Source: Malaciobacter mytili LMG 24559 (GTDB lineage: Bacteria; Campylobacterota; Campylobacteria; Campylobacterales; Arcobacteraceae). Taken from it: DNA of 64,000 nt. Both the position numbers and the translations under genes were made by a program. Below, piece by piece: positions 9,246-17,377 of this stretch. Below the pieces are notes generated by a model that saw only the letters and a program-made list of their open reading frames with translations, was not told the origin of the DNA and did no database searches. The stretch covers positions 310,001-374,000 of the forward strand of contig NZ_CP031219.1 in assembly GCF_003346775.1 (NCBI RefSeq). Direction: 5' to 3'. Each line of letters opens with the position of its first letter. Position 1 is the stretch's first letter.

Positions 9246-9341
9246 TTGTTCTCCTAAAATTTCGAAATTTAATAATCAGTTTACCGGAGCGCGCGAACCA
9301 TCCTAATTTAAGTTATTAGAAACCTATCCCGATACACCGTT
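9246..9341 (-). promoter_or_regulatory. structured 5' leader of porin 2
   Basis: The leader holds a GC-rich patch (9284-9302, core GGTTCGCGCGCTCCGG on the minus strand) in otherwise very AT-rich DNA. It also has a perfect 14-bp palindrome AAATTTCGAAATTT (9257-9270) just upstream of the ribosome site AGGAG. A hairpin so close to the ribosome site could modulate translation. No known riboswitch was recognised. Confidence 0.4.
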
Positions 9342-9347
9342 ACGCAA

Positions 9348-9353
9348 ATTGTA
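9348..9353 (-). promoter_or_regulatory. possible -10 of porin 2
   Basis: TACAAT on the minus strand, preceded by TG in the extended -10 position (TGTACAAT). It would start transcription near 9341 and give a leader of about 95 bases. Confidence 0.35.
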
Positions 9354-9424
9354 CATAAGTAAATTTTAAAGTTTTCTTAAAATATCTTTTTTCAACAGTT
9401 TTGCTTATAAATTTAAGCTATATT

Positions 9425-9736
9425 TTACTTTGTTACACTTACCTTGCAATTAGGCAAAATTTGGGGTTTGCAAATAGTTAGTTTCAATTTAGTTACATTA
9501 TACTTGTCACGAAGGTGTCTCTTTAAATAAAGAAGAGCATCTTCTATTAATTCAAACTTTTTTTCTATCATAATAGTTTCTATATCTTTTGCAACTAAAG
9601 AGTAGTCTATAAATTCACTATTTTTATATTTATATTTTATTTTACAATTTATAACTACTTGTTGAGCCATTTCTCTTTCAAAAGGCAAAATACCAATAAT
9701 ACAATTAAAAGTTAAATCTTTGATTTTTATTTTCAT
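9425..9736 (-). CDS. folB: dihydroneopterin aldolase-like
   Basis: FolB cleaves dihydroneopterin in folate synthesis. The 103-residue protein begins MKIKIKDLTFNCIIGILPFER, the typical FolB start (I-G-x-x-x-x-E-R), and has DYSLVAKDIE and the late KLTICKP segment. It lies downstream of plsY on the same strand. Its ATG overlaps the stop of a 14-codon frame (ATGA) that comes out of the 39-bp repeats, so its translation may be coupled to that mini-frame. Confidence 0.82.
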   Translation of the reverse strand: MKIKIKDLTFNCIIGILPFEREMAQQVVINCKIKYKYKNSEFIDYSLVAKDIETIMIEKKFELIEDALLYLKRHLRDKYNVTKLKLTICKPQILPNCKVSVTK

Positions 9737-9777
9737 TTAAATAGCTTTCTTTTGATTTGCGAAAACAAAGTCATCAT
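9733..9777 (-). other. 14-codon mini-ORF leading into folB
   Basis: On the minus strand ATG-ATG at 9777-9772 opens a 14-codon frame (MMTLFSQIKRKLFK) whose TGA overlaps the folB ATG. Two upstream copies of the same start, at 9855 and 9816, end after seven codons (MMTLFSE) in TAA. The first ATG at 9855 follows the plsY TAA directly. These could be translation-coupling leaders; whether they are translated is unknown. Confidence 0.3.
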
Positions 9778-9866
9778 TTAGATAACTTCTTTTTATTCGG
9801 AAAACAAAGTCATCATTTAGATAACTTCTTTTTATTCGGAAAACAAAGTCATCATTTAGATAACTT
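9761..9866 (-). repeat. 39-bp tandem repeat between plsY and folB
   Basis: Units start at 9761, 9800 and 9839 (period 39, i.e. 13 codons). The first two are identical through the core; the third runs to about 9866 into the 3' end of plsY. A degenerate half unit (about 9741-9760) runs to the folB start. Each unit repeats the plsY stop, an ATG-ATG start and the purine-rich AAAGAAG. The array seems to have grown by duplication of the plsY end. Confidence 0.9.
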
Positions 9867-10479
9867 TCTTTTCCTCTCCCCTAACAAGTCTAATAATATT
9901 TGGGATATGTTTATAGTAGATAATAAAAGCTATGATATACATAGGAGCATTGCTTCCAACTTCTAAACCATTATTAAAAATTAAAGCACTTAATACCACC
10001 CCAGTTAATCCTAAAAGTGAAGATAAAGAAGAGACTTTTAATACTTTTGCACAAAATCCCCAAACAATAGCTCCAATTAGTGTTGGAATAGGAATTAATA
10101 CCACAAAAACACCAAGTCCTGTTGCTACACCTTTCCCACCTTCTAATCCTAAGTAAATAGAATAACAGTGCCCTAATACAGCAAGTACTGCAATAGCCCA
10201 TAAAGTTTCAATAGGAGTATTTAAACTCATTGCTACAAGTAAAACAGCTGTTCCTTTTAACGCATCTAAGATTACAGTTGCAATTCCAAGTTTTTTTGCT
10301 AAGCTTGGATTTGTTTGCTTAACTACTCTTAATACATTTGTAGCTCCAATAGAACCACTCCCTGCACTTTTAATATCCACTTTAGCAAATACTTTTGCCA
10401 AAATTAGTCCAAATGGAATTGAACCAAATAGATATGCTGCAAGATAAAAAAGTAGATTTGAATTAGATAAAAAATCCAT
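9856..10479 (-). CDS. plsY: acyl-phosphate glycerol-3-phosphate acyltransferase
   Basis: PlsY transfers an acyl group from acyl phosphate to glycerol 3-phosphate, the first step of membrane phospholipid synthesis. The 207-residue integral membrane protein has the family motifs FGSIPFGLILA (near 18), SGSIGATNVLR (about 40-50) and GGKGVATGLGV (about 113-124), with several membrane helices. The C-terminus LVRGEEKKVI lies inside the 39-bp repeat array. It is divergent from nadA. Confidence 0.95.
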   Translation of the reverse strand: MDFLSNSNLLFYLAAYLFGSIPFGLILAKVFAKVDIKSAGSGSIGATNVLRVVKQTNPSLAKKLGIATVILDALKGTAVLLVAMSLNTPIETLWAIAVLAVLGHCYSIYLGLEGGKGVATGLGVFVVLIPIPTLIGAIVWGFCAKVLKVSSLSSLLGLTGVVLSALIFNNGLEVGSNAPMYIIAFIIYYKHIPNIIRLVRGEEKKVI

Positions 10480-10563
10480 TTATTACCTTTGTTATTTTTT
10501 TTGATTTTTTAATTAAATGGATTATAACTAAAATTTTGTTATATTCTCATTTAGTTAATAACA

Positions 10564-10577
10564 GGGTAATTTTACCC
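10564..10577. promoter_or_regulatory. inverted repeat upstream of nadA
   Basis: GGGTAA (10564-10569) and TTACCC (10572-10577) with a 2-base centre, in the plsY-nadA intergenic region 26 bases before the nadA start. It could be an operator for NAD synthesis or a chance palindrome. No regulator gene is near. Confidence 0.3.
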
Positions 10578-10602
10578 CTTTAGATATATTAAAGGTATTA
10601 TT

Positions 10603-11595
10603 TTGAATTTAAAAGAAGAGATTTTAAAACTAAAAGAGAAGTTAGATGTAACAGTTGTTGCTCACTTCTATCAAAGAGATGAAGTATTTGAATTAGCAGA
10701 CATAACAGGTGACTCTTTAGAATTAGCAAAAAAATCTATGGAGGCAACTTCTAAATATATTCTTTTTTGTGGAGTTGGTTTTATGGGTGAGGGAGTTAAA
10801 ATATTAAGTCCCGAAAAAAGAGTTCTAATGCCAAAAATTGCTTGCTGTGCAATGGCAAGAATGATAGATGTAGATTATTTTGATGAAAGTGTTGAAAAAT
10901 TAAATAAAGCTGGAATTACAAAAGATGATATTTTACCAATTACTTATATAAACTCAAGTGCTGCTGTAAAAGCAAGAGTTGGAGAAATGGGTGGATTAGT
11001 ATGTACTTCTTCTAATGCTTATAAAATTATTCAAAAAGGTTTACAATCAGGTAAAAAAATACTTTTTGTTCCAGATAGATGTCTTGGACAAAATTTTGCA
11101 AAAGCTATGAATTTAAAATCAGCAGTAATTGGAGATGGTACTAATTTACATGAAGCAGATATTATCTGTTACAATGGTTTTTGTTCTGTTCATCAACAAT
11201 TTACAGTTGAAGATGTGGAATTTTATAGGGAAAAATATGAAGATATTCTAATAGCAGTTCATCCAGAGTGCGATCCAAGTGTTTGTGATGTGGCTGATTT
11301 TGTTGGTTCAACTTCACAACTTATAAAATATATAAAAGAGTTGCCTATTGAACAAAAAGTAGCAGTTGGAACAGAGTTTAATATGGTAAATAGATTAAGA
11401 AAAGAAAATACTTATATCTTAAGTTCAACAAAGCCAGAGTGTCCAACGATGAATGAAACTACACTTGAAGATTTATATAAAACTTTAAAAGATATAGAAA
11501 AAGACCAAAAAGAGCCTTATGCGTCTGAAATTTTAATAGATGAAGATAGAGCGCAATGGGCAAGAGTTGCTTTACAGAGGATGTTTGAAGTATGA
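10603..11595 (+). CDS. nadA: quinolinate synthase
   Basis: NadA condenses iminoaspartate with dihydroxyacetone phosphate to make quinolinate, using a 4Fe-4S cluster. The 330-residue protein has VVAHFYQRDEV near the N-terminus, CGVGFMGEGVKIL, the HPECDPSVCDVAD segment and the C-terminal TKPECPTMNETTLEDL with conserved cysteines. The start is TTG at 10603. It overlaps nadC by four bases (ATGA), so both steps of de novo NAD synthesis are coupled. No nadB is present in the window. Confidence 0.95.
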   Translation: MNLKEEILKLKEKLDVTVVAHFYQRDEVFELADITGDSLELAKKSMEATSKYILFCGVGFMGEGVKILSPEKRVLMPKIACCAMARMIDVDYFDESVEKLNKAGITKDDILPITYINSSAAVKARVGEMGGLVCTSSNAYKIIQKGLQSGKKILFVPDRCLGQNFAKAMNLKSAVIGDGTNLHEADIICYNGFCSVHQQFTVEDVEFYREKYEDILIAVHPECDPSVCDVADFVGSTSQLIKYIKELPIEQKVAVGTEFNMVNRLRKENTYILSSTKPECPTMNETTLEDLYKTLKDIEKDQKEPYASEILIDEDRAQWARVALQRMFEV

Positions 11596-12413
11596 TTAAT
11601 ATAAAAAAGTTTGTTAAAAACGCTATTATTGAAGATAATGGTAGAGGGGATTTATTTTTTGATGTTGCCCCTAAAGGAAGATTTACTGCTAGAGTAATTT
11701 CAAAAGATGATGGTGTTATTGCAGGAGTTAAATATGCAAAAGTTCTTGCAAGAACAGAAAAATTTGAATGTAAATTTTTAAAAAGAGATGGTGATAGGGT
11801 TAAAAAAGGTGAAATAATTGCTGAACTTGAAGGGAAAGCTTCTATTTTACTTTCTAGTGAAAGAACTTTTTTAAATATTTTACAACATGCAAGTGGAATT
11901 GCAACTCAAGCAAGTAAATATGTTGAACTTATTAAAGATTTAGATGTGGTTTTACTTGATACAAGAAAAACAAGACCCCAATTAAGAGATTTTGAAAAAT
12001 ATGCAAGTAGAGTAGGTGGTGCGATTAATCATAGACTTGGGCTTGATGATTGCCTAATGCTAAAAGATACTCACTTAAAAACAATTGAGAATTTAAAAGA
12101 GTTTATTTTAAAAGCAAGAAAAAGAATCTCTTGGGTTACAAAAATAGAAATTGAGTGTGAAACTTTAGATCAAGTTAAAGTTGCTATGGATGCAGGTGCA
12201 GATATTATAATGTGTGATAATATGAATCCTGAGCAAATTAAAGAAGTTGTTAGTTTTAGAGATGAAAATTATCCTCATATTTTATTAGAAGCAAGTGGAA
12301 ATATAAATTTAAATACAATTAGAACATATGCACAAACAGGTGTAGATGCTATTAGTAGTGGAAGTATTATTCATCAAGCAACTTGGCTTGATTTTTCTAT
12401 GAAGTTTGATTGA
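11592..12413 (+). CDS. nadC: quinolinate phosphoribosyltransferase
   Basis: NadC decarboxylates quinolinate and transfers it to PRPP, giving nicotinate mononucleotide. The 273-residue protein shows EDNGRGDLFFD, the ILQHASGIAT helix, LLDTRKTRPQLR (PRPP and substrate binding), LMLKDTHL and the late EASGNINLNTIRTYAQTGVD. It overlaps nadA by four bases. The length fits the family. Confidence 0.95.
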   Translation: MINIKKFVKNAIIEDNGRGDLFFDVAPKGRFTARVISKDDGVIAGVKYAKVLARTEKFECKFLKRDGDRVKKGEIIAELEGKASILLSSERTFLNILQHASGIATQASKYVELIKDLDVVLLDTRKTRPQLRDFEKYASRVGGAINHRLGLDDCLMLKDTHLKTIENLKEFILKARKRISWVTKIEIECETLDQVKVAMDAGADIIMCDNMNPEQIKEVVSFRDENYPHILLEASGNINLNTIRTYAQTGVDAISSGSIIHQATWLDFSMKFD

Positions 12414-12469
12414 TGATTAACTTTTGGTTAGTAATTTATTGTTAGAATATAGTAAAGGGCAAAGAGTAG

Positions 12470-13456
12470 ATGAAAAAAGATTTTATACTGGATAATAAAC
12501 TGGATTTCTCAAGATATAAAGAGGCTTTAGAGTTAATTGAAAAGAGTAGATATATTCTTATTGTAACTCATGTAAATCCAGATGCAGATACAATCTCTTC
12601 TGCACTTGCTCTATCAAATCTATTTTATGAAAATAGAATAAAACATAAAGTATTTAATGTTAGTAATGATTTACCACAAAATTTAGATTTTATATCTAGG
12701 TTTGACAAAATTACTGATCAATTACCAAATTTTTATGATTTAATCATTAGTGTTGATTGTGGAACATATAAGAGATTTGGAGTAGAATTTCCCAAAGAAA
12801 TTCCTCTTATAAATATTGACCATCATAAATCAAATAATAATTTTGGAACAATAAATATAGTTGATGCAAATAAAAGCTCAACAGCTGAAATAGTTTATGA
12901 TTTTTTTAAATTTAATGGTTTATATATAACAAAAGATTCTGCAACAGCATTGTACACAGGTATTTATGATGATTCATTAAGATTTAGTATAGGTAGATGT
13001 GATGAAAAGACTTTTGAAAAAGCAAATTTTTTAGTTAAATGTGGGGCAAATCCTTCATATATAGCAAATAAGCTTTTAAGAAGAGATTCCTTGGCTAAAT
13101 ATAGAATAATTCCAAAAGTTTTAGAAAGCTTAGAATTATATGAAGAAGGAACTGTTGCTTCAATTTTGGCACAGCCTCTTTGGTTTAAACAAACAGGTGC
13201 ACATATAAGAGATTGTGAAGATGTACTTGATATGATTATGAGTATGTCTATTGTTAAAGTTGCAGTATTTTTTAGAATTGTAAATAATGAGACAAGAGTT
13301 TCTATTCGTTCAAAAGGACAAATTGATGTGTCTGCAATAGCTTCAAAATTTGAAGGTGGTGGTCATTATAATGCTGCTGGTTGTTGTATTGATACAATAA
13401 ATTTAGAAGAAGCAAAAAAAATGGTATTAAAGGAAATTTTTGAAACGAAAAAATAA
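12470..13456 (+). CDS. nrnA: DHH/DHHA1 phosphoesterase, NrnA-like
   Basis: A 328-residue member of the DHH family with the metal motifs THVNPDADTISS, SVDCGT and DHHKSNNNFG, and the DHHA1 motif GGGHYNAAGC near the C-terminus. NrnA-type enzymes degrade short RNA oligonucleotides and dephosphorylate pAp. The ATG at 12470 follows a purine-rich site; a TAGAAT (12443-12448) may be its -10. The M23 gene begins inside its 3' end. Confidence 0.85.
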   Translation: MKKDFILDNKLDFSRYKEALELIEKSRYILIVTHVNPDADTISSALALSNLFYENRIKHKVFNVSNDLPQNLDFISRFDKITDQLPNFYDLIISVDCGTYKRFGVEFPKEIPLINIDHHKSNNNFGTINIVDANKSSTAEIVYDFFKFNGLYITKDSATALYTGIYDDSLRFSIGRCDEKTFEKANFLVKCGANPSYIANKLLRRDSLAKYRIIPKVLESLELYEEGTVASILAQPLWFKQTGAHIRDCEDVLDMIMSMSIVKVAVFFRIVNNETRVSIRSKGQIDVSAIASKFEGGGHYNAAGCCIDTINLEEAKKMVLKEIFETKK

Positions 13457-14810
13457 TTTTACAGGTATTATTGTATTAGTTGTTTTAGTTGCCATAGCTG
13501 GTGGATTTGGGTTTGTTTATTTATCTCCTCAATTTGAACAAAATAAACCAGAAATAAAATTTGAAGAAAAAGAGTATTGGAATTTAAAAGATTCATTAAA
13601 AATAAGTATTGATGATAATAGCGGAATTAAACATTATAAAGTTATATATAAAGATGATAATAATGAAAGAGTTTTAGAAGATAAAATTTTAGATGAATTA
13701 AAAAATAGTATAGATTTAGAGATAAAACCTCCTAAACTTGATATGTTTTTTAAAGGTGAAAATGTATCAATAATTTTAGAAGCCACTGATAGAAGTAAAT
13801 GGAATTTTTTTGAAGGTAATAGTATAAGAAAAGAGTATAAAATAAAAATTGATAAAAAAATTCCTGTAGCAAATGTAATTGGAAACTCTTTTGCAATAAG
13901 ACACGGAGGAAGTGCTTTAGTAATTGTTGAGGTTCATGATGAGAATTTAAAAGATGCTTATATCTCTTTTAATGATGAGGAAAGATTTGATTTAATTCCT
14001 TTTTATAAAGAGAATTTTTATATTGCTTTAATTGCTTGGCCTGTTACTATTGAAGAATTTAAAAGAGTAAATCTAATAGCAATTGATAAAGCAAATAATA
14101 AAACAATTACAAAAGTTCCTTTATATATAAGAGCATTAAAAGTTAAAAATGACAATATAAAACTTTCTGAAAAATTTGTAAAAGATATAAGTGTAAATGT
14201 TTTACAAAAAAGTGGTTTAGATGTTCCATCTACTGTGGAAGAGATTTTTGTAAAAGAAAATAGAATTTTAAGAAAAATGAATACTGATGTTTTAAAAGAG
14301 ATAACTAGAAAATTTATGAATAAAGATAAAATTGATAGTTTTAGTATAAAACCTTTTAAAAGATTAGAAGGCTCAAAAACAGTTGCAGGATATGCGGATA
14401 GAAGACACTACTATTTTAATGATGAAAAAATTGATCAAGCTTGGCACTTAGGAATGGATTGGGCAAGTATTAAAAATGCATCTATAAAAGCAACAAATAG
14501 TGGTAAAGTGATTTTTAATGATTATTTAGGAATATATGGTAATACAATTGTAATTGATCATAAACTTGGTTTACAATCTTTATATGCCCATACAAGTAAA
14601 TCCCATGTAATGGCAGGTGAAGAAGTAAGAGCAAATACAAAAATTGCAAATACAGGAAGTACAGGGGCTGTATTTGGAGATCACTTACACTTTGGAGTTT
14701 TAGTTCAAGGAATAGAAGTAAATCCTTTAGAGTGGATGGATAAAGATTGGATTAAAACAAGAATTACAGATGTAATAATAGATGCTAAAAAGGTAATAAA
14801 TAGCAAATGA
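13440..14810 (+). CDS. M23 (LytM) family peptidoglycan endopeptidase
   Basis: A 456-residue membrane-anchored zinc peptidase. One N-terminal helix (about 8-28) precedes about 300 residues of beta-rich domains, and the C-terminal LytM domain has the zinc ligands H336/D340 (HLGMD) and the HLH motif H415-H417 (HLHFG). Such enzymes cut peptide cross-links of murein and shape cells in Campylobacter and Helicobacter (Csd/Pgp type). The start is TTG inside nrnA, and the stop overlaps lpxC by four bases. A homologous gene precedes lpxC in C. jejuni, as I recall. Confidence 0.88.
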   Translation: MKRKNNFTGIIVLVVLVAIAGGFGFVYLSPQFEQNKPEIKFEEKEYWNLKDSLKISIDDNSGIKHYKVIYKDDNNERVLEDKILDELKNSIDLEIKPPKLDMFFKGENVSIILEATDRSKWNFFEGNSIRKEYKIKIDKKIPVANVIGNSFAIRHGGSALVIVEVHDENLKDAYISFNDEERFDLIPFYKENFYIALIAWPVTIEEFKRVNLIAIDKANNKTITKVPLYIRALKVKNDNIKLSEKFVKDISVNVLQKSGLDVPSTVEEIFVKENRILRKMNTDVLKEITRKFMNKDKIDSFSIKPFKRLEGSKTVAGYADRRHYYFNDEKIDQAWHLGMDWASIKNASIKATNSGKVIFNDYLGIYGNTIVIDHKLGLQSLYAHTSKSHVMAGEEVRANTKIANTGSTGAVFGDHLHFGVLVQGIEVNPLEWMDKDWIKTRITDVIIDAKKVINSK

Positions 14811-15706
14811 AACAAAGAACAATAGCAAAAAGTGTAGAAATTGTAGGAATAGGCCTTCATAAAGGAGTTCCTGTTAAGATGAGATTAGAGCCTCTTGAGG
14901 CTAATATGGGAATAATCTTTTATAGAAGTGATGAAGGTATTACAATTCCATTACAAATAGAAAATGTTGTTGATACAAAAATGGCAACAGTTATAGGTAA
15001 AGATGGAGTAATTATCTCTACAATTGAACATTTATTATCTGCTGTATATGCTTATGGAATAGATAATTTAAGAGTTGTATTAGATAATGATGAAATTCCA
15101 GTTTTAGATGGAAGTTCTTCTGGATATTGTATGCTAATTGAAGAAGCAGGTATAAAAGAACTTGAAGCTTCAAAAAAAGCAATAAAAGTAAAAAAAGAAG
15201 TAGAAGTTACTACAAAAGAAGGAAAAAGAGTTGCTTTAAAACCTTCTAATCATATAATTTATGATTTTTCTATTGATTTTGAACATCCTGCAATTGGACA
15301 ACAAGCATTTAGATTTGATTATTCAATTGAAGAGTATAAAGAAAATATTAGTAGAGCAAGAACTTTTGGTTTTTTACATGAAGTTCAATATTTAAGAAGT
15401 ATTGGTCTTGCCCTTGGTGGAAGTATGGAAAATGCTATTGTTTTAGATAATACTAAAATCTTAAATCCTGAAGGTTTAAGATATGATGATGAGTTTGTAA
15501 GACATAAAATATTAGATGCAATTGGAGATATGGCTTTATTGGGTTATACTTTAGTTGGAGAATATGATGCACATGCAGGAAGTCATCATCTAAATCACCT
15601 ACTTACAAAAAAATTGTATGAAAGTGAAGAAAACTACGAAATTATTGACTTAGAAGAAGCAGATGAAGAATCAAAAGTATTTCAAACTGCCTATGCAAGA
15701 GCATAA
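14807..15706 (+). CDS. lpxC: UDP-3-O-acyl-GlcNAc deacetylase
   Basis: LpxC catalyses the committed step of lipid A synthesis. The 299-residue zinc enzyme has the ligands H75 (EHLLSA) and H233/D237 (HKILD), the SRARTFGF segment, DGSSSGYCMLIEEAG and HAGSHHLNH with the catalytic His near the C-terminus. The ATG overlaps the M23 stop, so envelope hydrolysis and lipid A synthesis are coupled in one transcript. Confidence 0.96.
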   Translation: MKQRTIAKSVEIVGIGLHKGVPVKMRLEPLEANMGIIFYRSDEGITIPLQIENVVDTKMATVIGKDGVIISTIEHLLSAVYAYGIDNLRVVLDNDEIPVLDGSSSGYCMLIEEAGIKELEASKKAIKVKKEVEVTTKEGKRVALKPSNHIIYDFSIDFEHPAIGQQAFRFDYSIEEYKENISRARTFGFLHEVQYLRSIGLALGGSMENAIVLDNTKILNPEGLRYDDEFVRHKILDAIGDMALLGYTLVGEYDAHAGSHHLNHLLTKKLYESEENYEIIDLEEADEESKVFQTAYARA

Positions 15707-15715
15707 GGAAATATA

Positions 15716-16168
15716 TTGATAGAGGTTTTTGTAATTAGTATCTCAAATCCATTATTAATTGGTATATATAATGATAAACAATTAATAGAAGAGATAAAAC
15801 AAGAGGGAATGACTTCTGATATTCTTCCAATTATTTTTAAAGAAATAATAAATAAATATGACTTAAGAGGGGTCTATTATGTGAACTCTCCCGGGTCATA
15901 TATGTCAATAAAAGTTAGTTATATTTTTTTAAAAACATTATGTATTACAAAAAAAATACCATTTTTTGCAAGTGATGGTTTTAATTTTAATAATAATTCT
16001 CCAATAAAAGCATTGGGTAAAAAATATTTTATAAAAGAAAATGATACTATTAAAGTAGATTTTTTAGATAATGATATTAAAATACACGACTTTAAATTGC
16101 CTAATAATTTAAATAATAAATTATTTAGTGAAAATACATTACCAATATATAATTTACCAGCGGTATAA
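15716..16168 (+). CDS. divergent TsaB-like protein
   Basis: A 150-residue protein with a TTG start. The segment [20 protein letters not shown], then [22 protein letters not shown], matches TsaB (YeaZ), where a helix is followed by GPGSFTGLRIG. TsaB supports TsaD in making the tRNA modification t6A. Here the strands before and after are short and the C-terminal half is AT-rich and poorly conserved, so this looks like the reduced form of the epsilon lineage. It sits between lpxC and thrB. The assignment is moderate. Confidence 0.6.
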   Translation: MIEVFVISISNPLLIGIYNDKQLIEEIKQEGMTSDILPIIFKEIINKYDLRGVYYVNSPGSYMSIKVSYIFLKTLCITKKIPFFASDGFNFNNNSPIKALGKKYFIKENDTIKVDFLDNDIKIHDFKLPNNLNNKLFSENTLPIYNLPAV

Positions 16169-16179
16169 AAAGGAAGAGA

Positions 16180-17061
16180 GTGAGAGTAAGCGTACCAGCT
16201 ACAAGTGCAAATATGGGACCAGGATTTGATACATTAGGTGTTGCCCTACAAATTAAAAATCAAGTGGTTATTAAACCTGCAAAATTTCATAGTGTTTCTT
16301 TAAAAGGTGAAGGGTCAAATAATCCTGCTTTAAAAGATAATAATATGTTTATCTCGATTTTTAATGATTTTTATCATAATTTATCTAATAGAAGAAGAAA
16401 TTTTAGATTTGAATTTTATAATGAAATTCCAATGTCAAGAGGATTAGGAAGTTCTTCTGCTGTAATTGTAAGTGCTATTGCTTCAGCATATGCAATAGAA
16501 GGAATTGAACTAGAAAAAAGTAAATTACTAAATTTAGCTTTAGCATATGAAAACCATCCAGATAATATTACACCAGCAGTAATGGGTGGATTTAATGTGG
16601 CAACTGTTCAAGAAAATGAAGTTAAATTTATCAAAAAAGAAATACCAAAACATTTAAAAGCTATTGTTGTAATACCAAATAGACCTATTTCAACACATTT
16701 ATCAAGAAAAACATTACCTTATAAATATTCAAAAGATGATGCAGTATTTAATATTTCGCATTCATCACTTTTAACAGCAGCATTTATGAGTGAAAATTGG
16801 GAAATGCTAAGAGTTGCTTCTTATGATAAATTTCATCAAAAATATAGAATGAAACAAATGCCAGAACTTTTTGAAGTACAAAAAGCTGCTTTAAATAATG
16901 GAGCATTAATGAGTACATTATCAGGTTCAGGCTCTACATTTTTCTCTATGTCTTATGCTGATGATAGCAAAAGAATTGAAAGAGAACTTAGAATTAAATT
17001 CCCTCACTTTAAAATATTTAGTACAGATTTTGATAACTATGGTGTTAAGGTAGATAGGTAA
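16180..17061 (+). CDS. thrB: homoserine kinase
   Basis: ThrB phosphorylates homoserine for threonine synthesis (threonine synthase is at 45583-47064). The 293-residue GHMP kinase begins [19 protein letters not shown], has the ATP loop [13 protein letters not shown] and the C-terminal motif [10 protein letters not shown]. The start is GTG behind AGGAAGAG. Together with lpxC and infB this order is conserved in Campylobacter. Confidence 0.95.
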   Translation: MRVSVPATSANMGPGFDTLGVALQIKNQVVIKPAKFHSVSLKGEGSNNPALKDNNMFISIFNDFYHNLSNRRRNFRFEFYNEIPMSRGLGSSSAVIVSAIASAYAIEGIELEKSKLLNLALAYENHPDNITPAVMGGFNVATVQENEVKFIKKEIPKHLKAIVVIPNRPISTHLSRKTLPYKYSKDDAVFNISHSSLLTAAFMSENWEMLRVASYDKFHQKYRMKQMPELFEVQKAALNNGALMSTLSGSGSTFFSMSYADDSKRIERELRIKFPHFKIFSTDFDNYGVKVDR

Positions 17062-17095
17062 AATTTATAAATTAAGAAAAAGTTGGATATAATAA

Positions 17096-17377
17096 TTGGC
17101 TGATTTAAAAAGACCTTTACGAATGTGTATAATTTGTAGGGCACGTTTAGAGAAAGAAAAACTATTAAGACTTAAATGCGAAGATAAGAAGCTTATAAAA
17201 TATAATAATTCCGGAAGAAGTTTTTATCTTTGCAACTCATGTATACAAGAGTATGTAATCAATCAAGAACTTAATAGTAAAAAAGAAAAAAAAATAGAAA
17301 AAGCACTTTATGCACAGTGCAAAAATAAAGATGAGTACTTAGTACAACTTAAGGAGATATTAACAGATGTCAGATAA
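17096..17377 (+). CDS. ylxR: YlxR (DUF448) family RNA-binding protein
   Basis: A 93-residue basic protein beginning LKRPLRMCIICRARLEKEKLLRL, with GRSFYLCNSCI, the hallmark of YlxR. These proteins are found next to nusA-infB and bind RNA or nucleoid proteins; the exact role is unsettled. The start is TTG at 17096. Its stop overlaps the infB start by 11 bases. Confidence 0.88.
   Translation: MADLKRPLRMCIICRARLEKEKLLRLKCEDKKLIKYNNSGRSFYLCNSCIQEYVINQELNSKKEKKIEKALYAQCKNKDEYLVQLKEILTDVR

Noticed and set aside
9757-9966. Plus-strand 69-codon frame with a repeated 13-residue motif (KQSHHLDNFFLFG)
   Set aside because: It arises because the 39-bp repeat keeps frame on both strands. It is antisense to the plsY end, has no ribosome site and no family match.
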